This document shows positions 51,982 to 60,842 of a DNA stretch of 64,000 nucleotides, piece by piece. Under the pieces are notes generated by a model. That model saw only the letters and a list, made by a program, of their open reading frames with translations, was not told where the DNA came from and made no database searches. The position numbers and the translations under genes were made by a program. Origin of the DNA: an uncultured Ruminococcus sp. (lineage in GTDB: Bacteria > Bacillota > Clostridia > Oscillospirales > Ruminococcaceae); contig CAKSMF010000006.1 in NCBI GenBank assembly GCA_934474025.1, forward strand, positions 1 to 64,000, given 5' to 3'. Positions within the stretch are counted from its first letter, which is position 1. Each line of letters opens with the position of its first letter.

Positions 51982-52542
51982 ATGTTAGTGCTGAATGTTT
52001 TTGAAATTCTCTTATTAGTCGTTGAAGGTTTTTTTACTGGTTTATTAGGATTTATTATAGCAGAAGTTATAGCATTAATTTTCAAGGGAATTTTTAAAAA
52101 AATCAATCCAGATATAATAATTCATCTTGTTCTTACTATCATGAGTGTATTTTGTCTTTTCAATGGATATAAAAATACTATGGATTTATATAAAATTACT
52201 AACCAAGGAAAAAGAGAAATTGCTGTAATAACAGAAGTAAAGCATTATGAAGAAGAAGTTGATGATGAAACTTATAGCTGGGACGATATTTACCTTACAT
52301 ATACAGTAAATGAAAAATCCTACAATGGAACAATTGAAAAGGCAAAAATACACGGAGATATTGGTAAAAAGATAGAAATATTTTATTATCCTGAAAATCC
52401 TGATATATTTTTATCTACTGAAAATAGCAAAGAAATAATATTACATGATTTTGTTATTGGTTTGGTATTGCTATTATTTCCGATTATAATAAGGATTATT
52501 GGAAAATTTGCCTCAAAGAAAAAAAGTATACATTATGAATGA
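51982..52542 (+). CDS. DUF3592-like membrane protein
   Basis: A 186-residue protein with two N-terminal membrane segments (about 5-38 and 48-65), an extracytoplasmic beta-rich domain (about 80-150: IAVITEVKHYEEEVDDETYS, ITYTVNEKSYNG-like text and IEIFYYPENPDIF) and a last membrane segment (about 155-175). The YYPENP text is typical of DUF3592 proteins, of unknown function. AAAGGAAA precedes the ATG. Confidence 0.75.
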   Translation: MLVLNVFEILLLVVEGFFTGLLGFIIAEVIALIFKGIFKKINPDIIIHLVLTIMSVFCLFNGYKNTMDLYKITNQGKREIAVITEVKHYEEEVDDETYSWDDIYLTYTVNEKSYNGTIEKAKIHGDIGKKIEIFYYPENPDIFLSTENSKEIILHDFVIGLVLLLFPIIIRIIGKFASKKKSIHYE

Positions 52543-52549
52543 AGATTTT

Positions 52550-53026
52550 TTACTTGATTTTATTTTCCCATGCTGAAAGGTTAGTACTTGATAAATTATT
52601 TAACATTTGACCTTCAATAATTTCAGCTTTTCCGTTAATAGATTCTTTAAGATGTTCTGCTGTTTTTCCAAAACCGCTTCCTCCGGAAGTTGCAAACAAT
52701 ACGATTTTCTTTCCGGAAAAGTCATAGCTTTCTAAAAAACGATTAATGATTGTTGGTGCTTTGTACCACCAAATCGGGAAACACAAAAATATAGAAGAAT
52801 GTCCTGCAATATCGGCATTTGTGTCGGCAAGTTCCGGATAAGGAAGTTTACCATTCATTTCTTTTGTGCTTCTTGCCAAAGGATTCATCCAGTTCAAATC
52901 CTTTTTTTCATAAGGGACAGCTGGTTTAATTTCGTACAAATCGCCGTTAACTGCGGTAGCAAGTTCTTTCGCAGCATTTGCTGTAACACCGCTTGCTGAA
53001 AAATAAGCAACAAGTATTTTTGACAT
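52550..53026 (-). CDS. Flavodoxin
   Basis: A 158-residue flavodoxin of the same kind as the one inside the secreted protein at 23328, but without signal peptide or dockerin. FMN loop YFSASGVTANAAKELA (about 7-22), CFPIWWYKAPTIINRFLE (about 82-99) and FATSGGSGFGKTAEHLKE. The start at 53026 follows GGAGG; an ATG at 53047 lies before that site. A promoter is at 53143-53171. A cytoplasmic electron carrier or NAD(P)H-dependent reductase. Confidence 0.9.
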   Translation of the reverse strand: MSKILVAYFSASGVTANAAKELATAVNGDLYEIKPAVPYEKKDLNWMNPLARSTKEMNGKLPYPELADTNADIAGHSSIFLCFPIWWYKAPTIINRFLESYDFSGKKIVLFATSGGSGFGKTAEHLKESINGKAEIIEGQMLNNLSSTNLSAWENKIK

Positions 53027-53142
53027 AATTAAATCCTCCTGTTTCATGTTATTTTAAAGTGTTTTAAATAAACAATGGTTTATGTAGCAGAAAAAATCTG
53101 TACAGTATTTAATGAATAAAATTTCATTTTCATACCAATTAT

Positions 53143-53171
53143 ATTATAACTATTTAATTTCTATTTGTCAA
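53143..53171 (-). promoter_or_regulatory. Promoter of the flavodoxin gene
   Basis: On the minus strand TTGACA (53171-53166), a 17-base spacer and TATAAT (53148-53143). Confidence 0.8.
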
Positions 53172-53174
53172 TAA

Positions 53175-53723
53175 TTAATCATGAGCATATACTAATTTTC
53201 CGATAGTAATTTCATCTTGTTCAAAGATAAATTCTTTTTCAGTTATTGGTTCATTTTGACACCAATATTTATAAGCTAATTTTTTTGCATGATTAAAACT
53301 TGACTTATTATCATTTTTTCTTAGAAAATCGTCTGCTTTAGTAAATATACTCATATCAAATTTATACACTTTTGCACTCGGATTGATTTCAAATATATTT
53401 GCTTTTCCTTTTCTGTATGAATTATTAAACAATATTGCATTTTCTAATAATCCAAAAGCATACATATCCCATATTCTGCTTGGCAAATCAGCAAAATTTT
53501 TCTTTCTTACACTTTCAAAAATAGCTTCACAAGCCCATTTATATTTGTCTCTTCCCGTTCTGGAGATATTTTTCTTATCCAGTTCATTCAAAAGGGAAAG
53601 ATATTCAGAATAACAATCAACATCATAAGAAAATATAAATTCACAAGTTTTATAATTATTTTTTGTGTTTTTAGAAACTGTTTGTCCCTCTTTTAAATAC
53701 GAAGAAGTATGAAAATATGGCAT
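53175..53723 (-). CDS. DUF2441-like protein
   Basis: A 182-residue protein, start at 53723 after AAAGGAAA (an ATG at 53747 is also in frame). The text YFHTSSYLKEGQTVSK and, in the middle, EAIFESVRKKNFADLPSRIWDMYAFG resemble DUF2441 proteins, which have no established activity. The C-terminal half (FDMSIFTKADDFLRKND and AYKYWCQNEP) fits a domain that could bind a nucleotide, but no catalytic motif is certain. Soluble, no signal peptide. Confidence 0.6.
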   Translation of the reverse strand: MPYFHTSSYLKEGQTVSKNTKNNYKTCEFIFSYDVDCYSEYLSLLNELDKKNISRTGRDKYKWACEAIFESVRKKNFADLPSRIWDMYAFGLLENAILFNNSYRKGKANIFEINPSAKVYKFDMSIFTKADDFLRKNDNKSSFNHAKKLAYKYWCQNEPITEKEFIFEQDEITIGKLVYAHD

Positions 53724-53764
53724 ATATTTATTTCCTTTCATCTTCATATATCATAATAGATTGT

Positions 53765-55882
53765 TTATACTGAATTTTTTTCAATAAGTTCACGCTTCAT
53801 CAAGCATAAATCGAAAGCATTAAGTATTTCATCGTCATATAAATCTCCGGCTTTCCAATCAGTAAGTTCAGTATCCGGAACATTAACTAACCATTTTTGA
53901 AGCAATATAACATCGGATATATTGAATGTACCGTCTGAATTTATATCTCCTGTAATCTGAGAGGGTAATTTTATATCAGAAACCTTTAAATCATCAATAA
54001 CTTTCCAGTCATTTGCACTATCCTGAACAAATACCCTTATAAAGTCGAGTTCATCACCCTGATTCAGATTCATAGTTTCATCAATAGGAATTTTCCACTC
54101 AACGACACCACCATTGAACCGGCAGGTTACTCCGCTGTAATCGTCACCGCTGAAATACACAAAACCATTGCTTGCATAGTAAATCCAAGTTTGTTTTTGA
54201 GCATTTTTGTTTTTCCATTGAAGATTATAAACGGGAGCTTCGGCAGTAGCAGGAACGCTTGCACAGATATACATATAATTTTTATCGGATTTCATATATA
54301 CTTTGCTTTTATCAGATTCAGTAATCAAATCTTTATCTTGCCATTCTCTTTCGCCGATAAATCCGTCAATAACAATTCTTCCATTGTAATCATAAATAAT
54401 CCCGTTTGAGATTTCGTTTCCCTCTTCATAAAAACTGTTATTTTCAGCTTTTGAATCTTCTTTTACTGTAACAGTGCCGAGATAGTTTGCTCCAAGTGAA
54501 CTATTATAAACATTGTTATTTGCAAATCTTACCGTTCTTTTAGTGCTTTCGGCATCAGTTTTTCCGGCTGTCAGTTTAAGATAAATATTCCAGTCTCCAG
54601 CTTCAATATTTGCCGGAAGTTTCAGGTTTAATTCTTCTGAAACAGTTTCAGTTGAAAGCCATTTTGTATCATCAACATCAGTATCACAAATCATGTATTT
54701 TCCGTCTTTTTCAAGGATAACTTCAGCATTCTGGCATTTTATAGGATTTGCAAAACCTGTGTTTTCAACTTTGAAATTTACTGTAACATTTCCGCCTTGT
54801 TTTGTTTCAGCCGTTAAATCGCTGTCACGCAGAACAAATCTATAACCGATATGGTCACGCATAAATTGATACACTGTTTCGCCGTAATATGCCGAATTAT
54901 CACAGTTTTGCGTATCCAAATCAGATGTATAGGTGTATTCCTGATATAGTTTCCATATGTTTGAATTGATATAGCTTAAATGTGTATTATACATTTCTTT
55001 GATAGCATTTTCAGGTAAATATGTATCATATTTTTTTGCAAAATCAATATTACCCGAAAATTCACCACCGTAATAAGCATGAGTCATCTGATTTTTCATA
55101 AATTCAACGGAATCTTTTCGTGACGGATTTATGTATGTGCCTAAATCGGTATCAGAACCCATATACCCGTCATTATATAAACCGATTCTTGAAGCATCAG
55201 AACCTATTTCAGTTACATAATCAGCTATTGTATTTGTTTCGATGTCAGCCCATTTGCAAATGGTATTTGGAGTTCTTACAGTAACAGAAATGCTTTCAGG
55301 AACTACTTCTAACAGTTTATCAAGGAGTTTAGCTTTATATTCCGTTGAAGTATATTTACCACTATGCTGTTCACCCCATGCACCTACAAATCCGCTTTCA
55401 ACGTACATTAGAATATCTTCATAATCATTCAAAAAACCATTATCAGCGATTTGTTGGATATGTTCAAGAACCTTTTCAAAAGTTTCAGGTTCAGGATTTG
55501 ATGTACCATTTGCATCATATCGGAAACGCAAACCTACTGTACAGCCGTTTTTTCTGCAATTTTCCAGAGTGCCACGAATACCTTTGAAAAAGCTTTCATC
55601 TAAATCATAATCTTTTTCACCGTTGATACCGCTTGAAAACGCTCCTATATCAATAAATAAAACAACTAAATTTCCAGTTGGATTCTTTATAGGAGTGTCA
55701 TTAGGTTTGCAGACATACCATACAGTAGAAGTATATCCTGCCCCTGGATTATTTATTGTTGATACTGTTTCAGTGTAATCAATTCCTGAATCCTTTAATG
55801 TTTCGGTTTCAGCGTTTGAACTTATCGGCATTTCACACATACCAATTACAATTGCCAACAAAATTGAAATTTTTCTTTTCAT
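53765..55882 (-). CDS. Secreted DUF4874/DUF4832 protein with dockerin
   Basis: A 705-residue exported protein. Signal peptide (about 1-24, cleavage near SSNA), a DUF4874-like barrel domain (about 35-215: NNPGAGYTSTVWYV, VLFIDIGAFSSG, VGLRFRYDANG, MYVESGFVGAWGEQHSG), a DUF4832-like part (to about 455), a carbohydrate-binding-like beta domain (about 495-630) and a two-repeat dockerin (DINSDGTFNISDVILLQKWL and DLYDDEILNAFDLCLMKREL). It probably acts on a glycan and docks on a cell-surface scaffoldin. Its ATG overlaps the stop of the yaiI-like gene; GGAGG precedes it. Confidence 0.87.
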   Translation of the reverse strand: MKRKISILLAIVIGMCEMPISSNAETETLKDSGIDYTETVSTINNPGAGYTSTVWYVCKPNDTPIKNPTGNLVVLFIDIGAFSSGINGEKDYDLDESFFKGIRGTLENCRKNGCTVGLRFRYDANGTSNPEPETFEKVLEHIQQIADNGFLNDYEDILMYVESGFVGAWGEQHSGKYTSTEYKAKLLDKLLEVVPESISVTVRTPNTICKWADIETNTIADYVTEIGSDASRIGLYNDGYMGSDTDLGTYINPSRKDSVEFMKNQMTHAYYGGEFSGNIDFAKKYDTYLPENAIKEMYNTHLSYINSNIWKLYQEYTYTSDLDTQNCDNSAYYGETVYQFMRDHIGYRFVLRDSDLTAETKQGGNVTVNFKVENTGFANPIKCQNAEVILEKDGKYMICDTDVDDTKWLSTETVSEELNLKLPANIEAGDWNIYLKLTAGKTDAESTKRTVRFANNNVYNSSLGANYLGTVTVKEDSKAENNSFYEEGNEISNGIIYDYNGRIVIDGFIGEREWQDKDLITESDKSKVYMKSDKNYMYICASVPATAEAPVYNLQWKNKNAQKQTWIYYASNGFVYFSGDDYSGVTCRFNGGVVEWKIPIDETMNLNQGDELDFIRVFVQDSANDWKVIDDLKVSDIKLPSQITGDINSDGTFNISDVILLQKWLVNVPDTELTDWKAGDLYDDEILNAFDLCLMKRELIEKNSV

Positions 55883-56334
55883 AGCCTGACCTCCGCTTGT
55901 TGCTTCTGAATTAATAACTGTATCAAAGAATTTTCAAAATCTTTATTTTGCTGTGCAGTGCGTTTGGATTGTCCTTTCAATCTGCCACCTGAATTGCGAA
56001 TTTTCTTTGATATTGCACGAAATTCAAGAAGTCCGGAAATATTTTCTTCTGAGTATCTTTTTCCATTCTGATTAATAACAATTGCATTTTTACTAAGACA
56101 CATTGCTGCAAGTCCGTAATCCTGTGTAACTGCAATATCATTTTTCTGAATAAGGTTTACAAGCCTGAAATCTACACTGTCAGCACCCTTTTCAACAATA
56201 ATGGTTTCAGTGTTATCATATTCTATTCTATGAGATGTATCACAGATAATAACGCAGGATATACCGAACTTTTCAGCAATTCTGATTGTCTGGCTTACGA
56301 CAGGGCAACCATCTGCATCAATATATATTTTCAT
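55879..56334 (-). CDS. YaiI/YqxD family (DUF188) protein
   Basis: A 151-residue protein of the DUF188 family, which has a PIN-like fold. The start MKIYIDADGCPVVSQTIRIA is typical, with acidic residues D6 and D8; VEKGADSVDFRLVNLI and VTQDYGLAAMCL follow. The start at 56334 lies two bases after the flavin reductase stop; a longer frame to 56445 is in overlap with that gene and does not fit the family. The stop overlaps the start of the dockerin protein gene. Confidence 0.88.
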   Translation of the reverse strand: MKIYIDADGCPVVSQTIRIAEKFGISCVIICDTSHRIEYDNTETIIVEKGADSVDFRLVNLIQKNDIAVTQDYGLAAMCLSKNAIVINQNGKRYSEENISGLLEFRAISKKIRNSGGRLKGQSKRTAQQNKDFENSLIQLLIQKQQAEVRL

Positions 56335-56335
56335 T

Positions 56336-56896
56336 TTACAGTAATTTTTTTCCTGAACCCCATGCTTCACCGACTTTTTCGCCCATAACGTGATATGCTC
56401 TGTTAAACGGGTCAAAACACAATGGTGCAACTTTGCTGACATCAACTTTTCCGTCAGTCAAAGCGGATTCGTCAACACTTACATTAACTATTTCACCTTT
56501 AAGAATACAGGATTCTTTATCGAAACTTATTACTTTACATTCAATGCATACTGCAAGCTCATTAATTATCGGAGCGTTGACATTTTCACTTTTTGTTGCT
56601 GTAAATCCTGCTTTTTCAAATTTATCAGGAACTTTATTTCCGCTTGCAATGCCAACATAATCGCATTCAGCAACGTGTTTGGCGTCTGCCATGCTTACTG
56701 TAAATGCACCTGTTTCAGCAAAATTTTTACAGGTTTTGTGTTCTGGTGAAAGGCAAAGTGATATTTCATTTTCTTCACTGATTCCGCCCCATGCTGCATT
56801 CATAGCATCTGGTTGACCGTTTTTATCGTATGTTCCGATAATAAACACAGGCTGTGGATAACAAAGTGGTTTTGCACCAAAATTTTTTCTACTCAT
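56336..56896 (-). CDS. Flavin reductase-like protein
   Basis: A 186-residue FMN-binding split-barrel protein of the flavoredoxin type: QPVFIIGTYDKNGQPDAMNA (about 15-34), AWGGISEENEISLCLSP, and GAFTVSMADAKHVAECDYVG (about 63-82). It may reduce flavins or other small acceptors. AGGAG lies about seven bases before the ATG. First gene of a three-gene minus-strand unit with the DUF188 and dockerin genes, which seem unrelated in function. Confidence 0.88.
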   Translation of the reverse strand: MSRKNFGAKPLCYPQPVFIIGTYDKNGQPDAMNAAWGGISEENEISLCLSPEHKTCKNFAETGAFTVSMADAKHVAECDYVGIASGNKVPDKFEKAGFTATKSENVNAPIINELAVCIECKVISFDKESCILKGEIVNVSVDESALTDGKVDVSKVAPLCFDPFNRAYHVMGEKVGEAWGSGKKLL

Positions 56897-56952
56897 TTTT
56901 AATTCTCCTCATTTTAAATTTTTTGTTACTCATAGATATTATAATTACTTTT

Positions 56953-56981
56953 ATTATAACACATTTTTTCCATATATACAA
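56953..56981 (-). promoter_or_regulatory. Promoter of the flavin reductase unit
   Basis: On the minus strand TTGTAT (56981-56976), a 17-base spacer and TATAAT (56958-56953) with TGT before it. Confidence 0.65.
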
Positions 56982-57048
56982 GTCATAAAATTTGATTAAT
57001 TAAAAAAACAAAAATTCAATAAATGACGAAAATATAAAAATAATCTTA

Positions 57049-58533
57049 TTATAATTTTTCTATAAATTTATAGAAAGCGTTTGTACCAGTTTTATTTCTT
57101 TTAAAAACGCCTGCGTCTTCAAGAACCTGTTCAAATATTTTTCCCACTTCATAATGAATAATATCCATTGCATTTTTTGCATTAAAATCTGTATACTTTT
57201 CAAGAATTTCTTTTGCCCAGTCTGCATGAGATGAAATTCTTATATCTGATGATATATCTTTTCCGGAAAGCATTGCATCTTTTAAAATAACCAGTTCATC
57301 TGCCAAGCGTGCCGGAAGAACTGCCAGTCCCATAACTTCAATCAATCCGATATTTTCCTTTTTGATATGATGTAATGTCGGATTTGAATGAAAAATTCCT
57401 AAAGGACGTTCTTTTGTTGTAATATTGTTTCTTAAAACCAAGTCACATTCGTATATGGAATTGTTTTTTCTTGCAATAGGCGTAATTGTATTGTGTGGAA
57501 CTCCGTTTGTTTCTGAAAAAATTCCAACTGATTCATCTGAATAGTTTTTCCATTTATTAAGAATGTGGGCACACGCAGAAGCTAAAGATATTCTGTTATT
57601 TGAGGAAAGACGTATTACAGACATAGGCCATGTTACAATACCTGCATTTACATCTATGTAATCTTTTAAAATAAAAGTTTTTTCTATTGGTGCTTTTGAC
57701 ATTGCAAAATCATAGTTTCCACCTTGAAAATGTTCATGTGTCAGAATAGAACCTCCTACAATAGGCAAATCTGCATTTGAGCCAATGAAATAATGCGGAA
57801 ACTGTTCAACAAAATCAAACAGCTTATTAAACACTTGTGCATTGATTGCCATAGGAATATGCCGTTTATTGAACACAATACAATGTTCATTATAGTATCC
57901 ATAAGGTGAATATTGCATAAACCAATCATGATTATTGATATTTAATTTTATCGGACGTAAATTTTGTCGTGCAGGGTGTGTGTGATTTCCGGCAAACCCC
58001 ATATTTTCAGCACACAACTGACATTTCGGATAATTTGATACTTTTTGTGTTTTTGCTAAGGCAATGTCACGAGGGTCTTTTTCGGGTTTAGAACAATTTA
58101 TTGTAATGTCAAGTATTCCATAATCTGATTTATATTTCCACTTTAAATCCTTTGCAATCCTTTCAGAACGAACATAATTCAGATTTTTGCTGAAAGTATA
58201 ATACCATTCTGTTGCTGTTGAAGGTGAAACAGAATATTTTTTCTGAAAGATAGAATTAACTTCTCTTGGCATAGGTGTAAGAACACCCATAATTCTCGTA
58301 TCAAACAAATCACGCTGTACAGAAGTATCTTCAATAATTCCTGTCTGAATTGCATAATCAATAATGGGTTCAAGTAATTCTTCAATGTTTCCTGTAATTA
58401 ATTCAGTATCTTTCCAATCCGTAAGCTTTAGTATATCCATAAGCTGATTTCTTACAACAAAAATATCATCTTCTGTAATTAATTCAGACTTTATTGCATA
58501 ATTAATAAGTCCGTTTATTGCTTTATATACCAT
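57049..58533 (-). CDS. galT: Galactose-1-phosphate uridylyltransferase (class II)
   Basis: A 494-residue GalT of the Firmicutes class II type. The text SNYPKCQLCAENMGFAGNHTHPARQNLRPI, here broken as YPKCQLCAENMGFAG and NHTHPARQNL, is the family hallmark, with CIVFNKRHIPM and GSILTHEHFQGGNYDFAM (histidines near the active site). It swaps UMP between UDP-glucose and galactose-1-phosphate. Last gene of the lactose operon; its start is 12 bases after galE. No terminator stem is clear after it. Confidence 0.94.
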   Translation of the reverse strand: MVYKAINGLINYAIKSELITEDDIFVVRNQLMDILKLTDWKDTELITGNIEELLEPIIDYAIQTGIIEDTSVQRDLFDTRIMGVLTPMPREVNSIFQKKYSVSPSTATEWYYTFSKNLNYVRSERIAKDLKWKYKSDYGILDITINCSKPEKDPRDIALAKTQKVSNYPKCQLCAENMGFAGNHTHPARQNLRPIKLNINNHDWFMQYSPYGYYNEHCIVFNKRHIPMAINAQVFNKLFDFVEQFPHYFIGSNADLPIVGGSILTHEHFQGGNYDFAMSKAPIEKTFILKDYIDVNAGIVTWPMSVIRLSSNNRISLASACAHILNKWKNYSDESVGIFSETNGVPHNTITPIARKNNSIYECDLVLRNNITTKERPLGIFHSNPTLHHIKKENIGLIEVMGLAVLPARLADELVILKDAMLSGKDISSDIRISSHADWAKEILEKYTDFNAKNAMDIIHYEVGKIFEQVLEDAGVFKRNKTGTNAFYKFIEKL

Positions 58534-58545
58534 ATAAATATCGCC

Positions 58546-59535
58546 TCATTTCAGAAAACCATTCGGGTGATTCTTATGCCAATTCCATGCATCAGATATT
58601 ATTTCTTCCAAGCTGTCATGAATGGGATCCCAACCAAGTATTTTTTTGGCTTTTTCGCTTGATGCAATCAGTCGGGCAGGGTCTCCAGTACGTTTTTGTG
58701 TTTCGATTGCCGGAATTGTATGTCCCGTAACTTTTCTTGCTGTATCAATTACTTCTCTGACAGAATAACCTATACCATTTCCGAGATTGAAAATATTACT
58801 TTCATTTCCATTTCTCAGGTACTTTAAAGCAAGAATATGTGCCTGAGCTAAGTCGATAACATGAATGTAATCTCTGATACAAGTACCGTCAGGTGTATCA
58901 TAATCCGTGCCATAAATAGAAATACTTTCACGTTTTCCATTCGGAACTTGAAGAATTAAAGGAATTAAATGACTTTCCGGATTATGAGATTCTCCGATGT
59001 TTCCTGATTTATCTGCTCCACAAGCATTGAAGTAGCGGAGTGAAACATATCTAAGATTGTGTGCTTTAGAAGTCCAGTAAAACATTTTTTCCATAGCGAG
59101 TTTTGTTTCACCATATGGATTTGTTGGCTGTGTTCTGTCCGTTTCAAGAATGGGAATATTTTCAGGTTCACCATATGTAGCAGCAGTTGAAGAAAATACA
59201 ATTTTATCAATATTGTGTTCAATCATGGAATCCAGAAGAACTTTTGTACCACATAGGTTATTATCATAATATTTTAGTGGATTTATAATACTTTCGCCAA
59301 CAAGGGAATATGCTGCAAAATGAATTACTGCTTCAATTGGTTCACTTTCAAAAATACCATCAATAAAGGCTTTATTGTGCAAATCACCATGATAAAATTT
59401 AGCATCTTTTGGAACAGCTTCAATATGCCCTGTTGAAAGGTTGTCTGCAATAACAACGCTTTCACCTGCACGAATTAATTCCCAAGCTGTGTGAGAACCG
59501 ATATATCCTGCACCGCCTAAAACAAGTATACTCAT
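58546..59535 (-). CDS. galE: UDP-glucose 4-epimerase
   Basis: A 329-residue short-chain dehydrogenase-type epimerase. NAD fold LGGAGYIGSHTAWEL (about 5-19), the active pair in NPYGETKLAMEK (YxxxK, about 148-159) with the preceding SSTAATYGEP, and the C-terminal text typical of GalE (RTGDPARLIASSEKAKKILG). It regenerates UDP-glucose from UDP-galactose. It follows galK by 13 bases. Confidence 0.95.
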   Translation of the reverse strand: MSILVLGGAGYIGSHTAWELIRAGESVVIADNLSTGHIEAVPKDAKFYHGDLHNKAFIDGIFESEPIEAVIHFAAYSLVGESIINPLKYYDNNLCGTKVLLDSMIEHNIDKIVFSSTAATYGEPENIPILETDRTQPTNPYGETKLAMEKMFYWTSKAHNLRYVSLRYFNACGADKSGNIGESHNPESHLIPLILQVPNGKRESISIYGTDYDTPDGTCIRDYIHVIDLAQAHILALKYLRNGNESNIFNLGNGIGYSVREVIDTARKVTGHTIPAIETQKRTGDPARLIASSEKAKKILGWDPIHDSLEEIISDAWNWHKNHPNGFLK

Positions 59536-59548
59536 TTGTTTTTACTCC

Positions 59549-60823
59549 TTATTTAATTTCAATACTGCCAACTGGTCTGATTGTCATAATGTAGCATGAA
59601 TTTTGTCCAAATATTCTGTCCATTTCTGTTTTGTATGTATTTACAAGTTCATGTGGTACAAATGCCTGAATAGTGCCTGCAAATCCACCGCCATGTACTC
59701 TGATAGCTCCTTTGCCATTTAATATTCGTTTTCCTGTCATAATTGCAAGCGGAATACCTTGTTCTGTTGGCTTTCTGCATGAATAGAGGTTTTGAAGATA
59801 ATTCATGGAAGAATCACCTGATTCATTTACAAGTGCAAGAAAATCATCAAATCTGTTATTTTCAAGAGCTTCTGTTTCTGCTTTTGCACGATGATTGTCA
59901 CCAAAAAAGTGAATTGCCCGCAAGACAGCTCTGTCAGAAATTTTTTTCTTAATATCAGGAATATTATCCCAGAATAGATTTTCATCAACTTCACGAAGAA
60001 CTTTTTTACCAAAATATTCTGCAACCTTGTTCATTTCTGTTCGTATAGTTATATAATCATCTGTTAAATCAGAATGATTTCCTTTTGTATCTGTGATAAT
60101 GAGTTCATAACCAGTTGCTGAAAGGTCAAAATCAATTTTTCGGATACTTGGATTTTGAATATTCTGAAAATCAAGAAATACAAATCCGCCCACTGAAGAA
60201 ATCATTTGGTCCATTAAACCGCTTTTTTTGCCAAAGTAGAAATTTTCAGCATACTGTCCTATTTTAGCGATTTCTACTGCACCAATCTGATTATTATTGT
60301 AATAGCTGTCAATAGCTGTTGCGATTAATGTTTCAAATGCAGCAGAAGAAGAGATTCCGCTTCCGGTAAGAACATCTGAAGTTGTATACATATCAAATCC
60401 GTTTATTTTTACGCCTAAATCCTTAAAGCGTGCCACAATTCCTCTTACAATTTCCGATGAATTACTTTTATTAGTATGGATATTCAAATCATTTAATGAA
60501 ATTGTAAATTCATCATATCCCTCAGATTTGATTCTTATAATGTTTTCATCATGAAATGCTGTAATTCCAATGATATCCAGATTTACTGCTCCTGCAATAA
60601 CGCAACCATGCTGGTGGTCAGTGTGATTTCCCCCTATTTCAGTTCTTCCGGGGGCAGAATATATATGAATATCATTTCTGTTCGGATATAGTGTTGTGAA
60701 TTTTTTTATAGCATTTATGTATCTTGATTTCTGAATATTCATATCTTGTGGTTTATAGATTTTTTTGAAAAGATTATCAAGTTGTCCGGAAATTATTTTA
60801 TTCTGAAATTCTTGTATTTTCAT
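59549..60823 (-). CDS. galK: Galactokinase
   Basis: A 424-residue GHMP kinase. The galactokinase signature GRTEIGGNHTDHQHG is near 59-73, the ATP loop LTGSGISSSAAFE near 155-167 and HGGGFAGTIQAFV near 375-390. There is an N-terminal extension of about 45 residues compared with the E. coli enzyme, common in Clostridia. It phosphorylates galactose released by LacZ. AAAGGA lies before the ATG. Confidence 0.95.
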   Translation of the reverse strand: MKIQEFQNKIISGQLDNLFKKIYKPQDMNIQKSRYINAIKKFTTLYPNRNDIHIYSAPGRTEIGGNHTDHQHGCVIAGAVNLDIIGITAFHDENIIRIKSEGYDEFTISLNDLNIHTNKSNSSEIVRGIVARFKDLGVKINGFDMYTTSDVLTGSGISSSAAFETLIATAIDSYYNNNQIGAVEIAKIGQYAENFYFGKKSGLMDQMISSVGGFVFLDFQNIQNPSIRKIDFDLSATGYELIITDTKGNHSDLTDDYITIRTEMNKVAEYFGKKVLREVDENLFWDNIPDIKKKISDRAVLRAIHFFGDNHRAKAETEALENNRFDDFLALVNESGDSSMNYLQNLYSCRKPTEQGIPLAIMTGKRILNGKGAIRVHGGGFAGTIQAFVPHELVNTYKTEMDRIFGQNSCYIMTIRPVGSIEIK

Positions 60824-60842
60824 TTTTTATCCTTTCTTTCCA

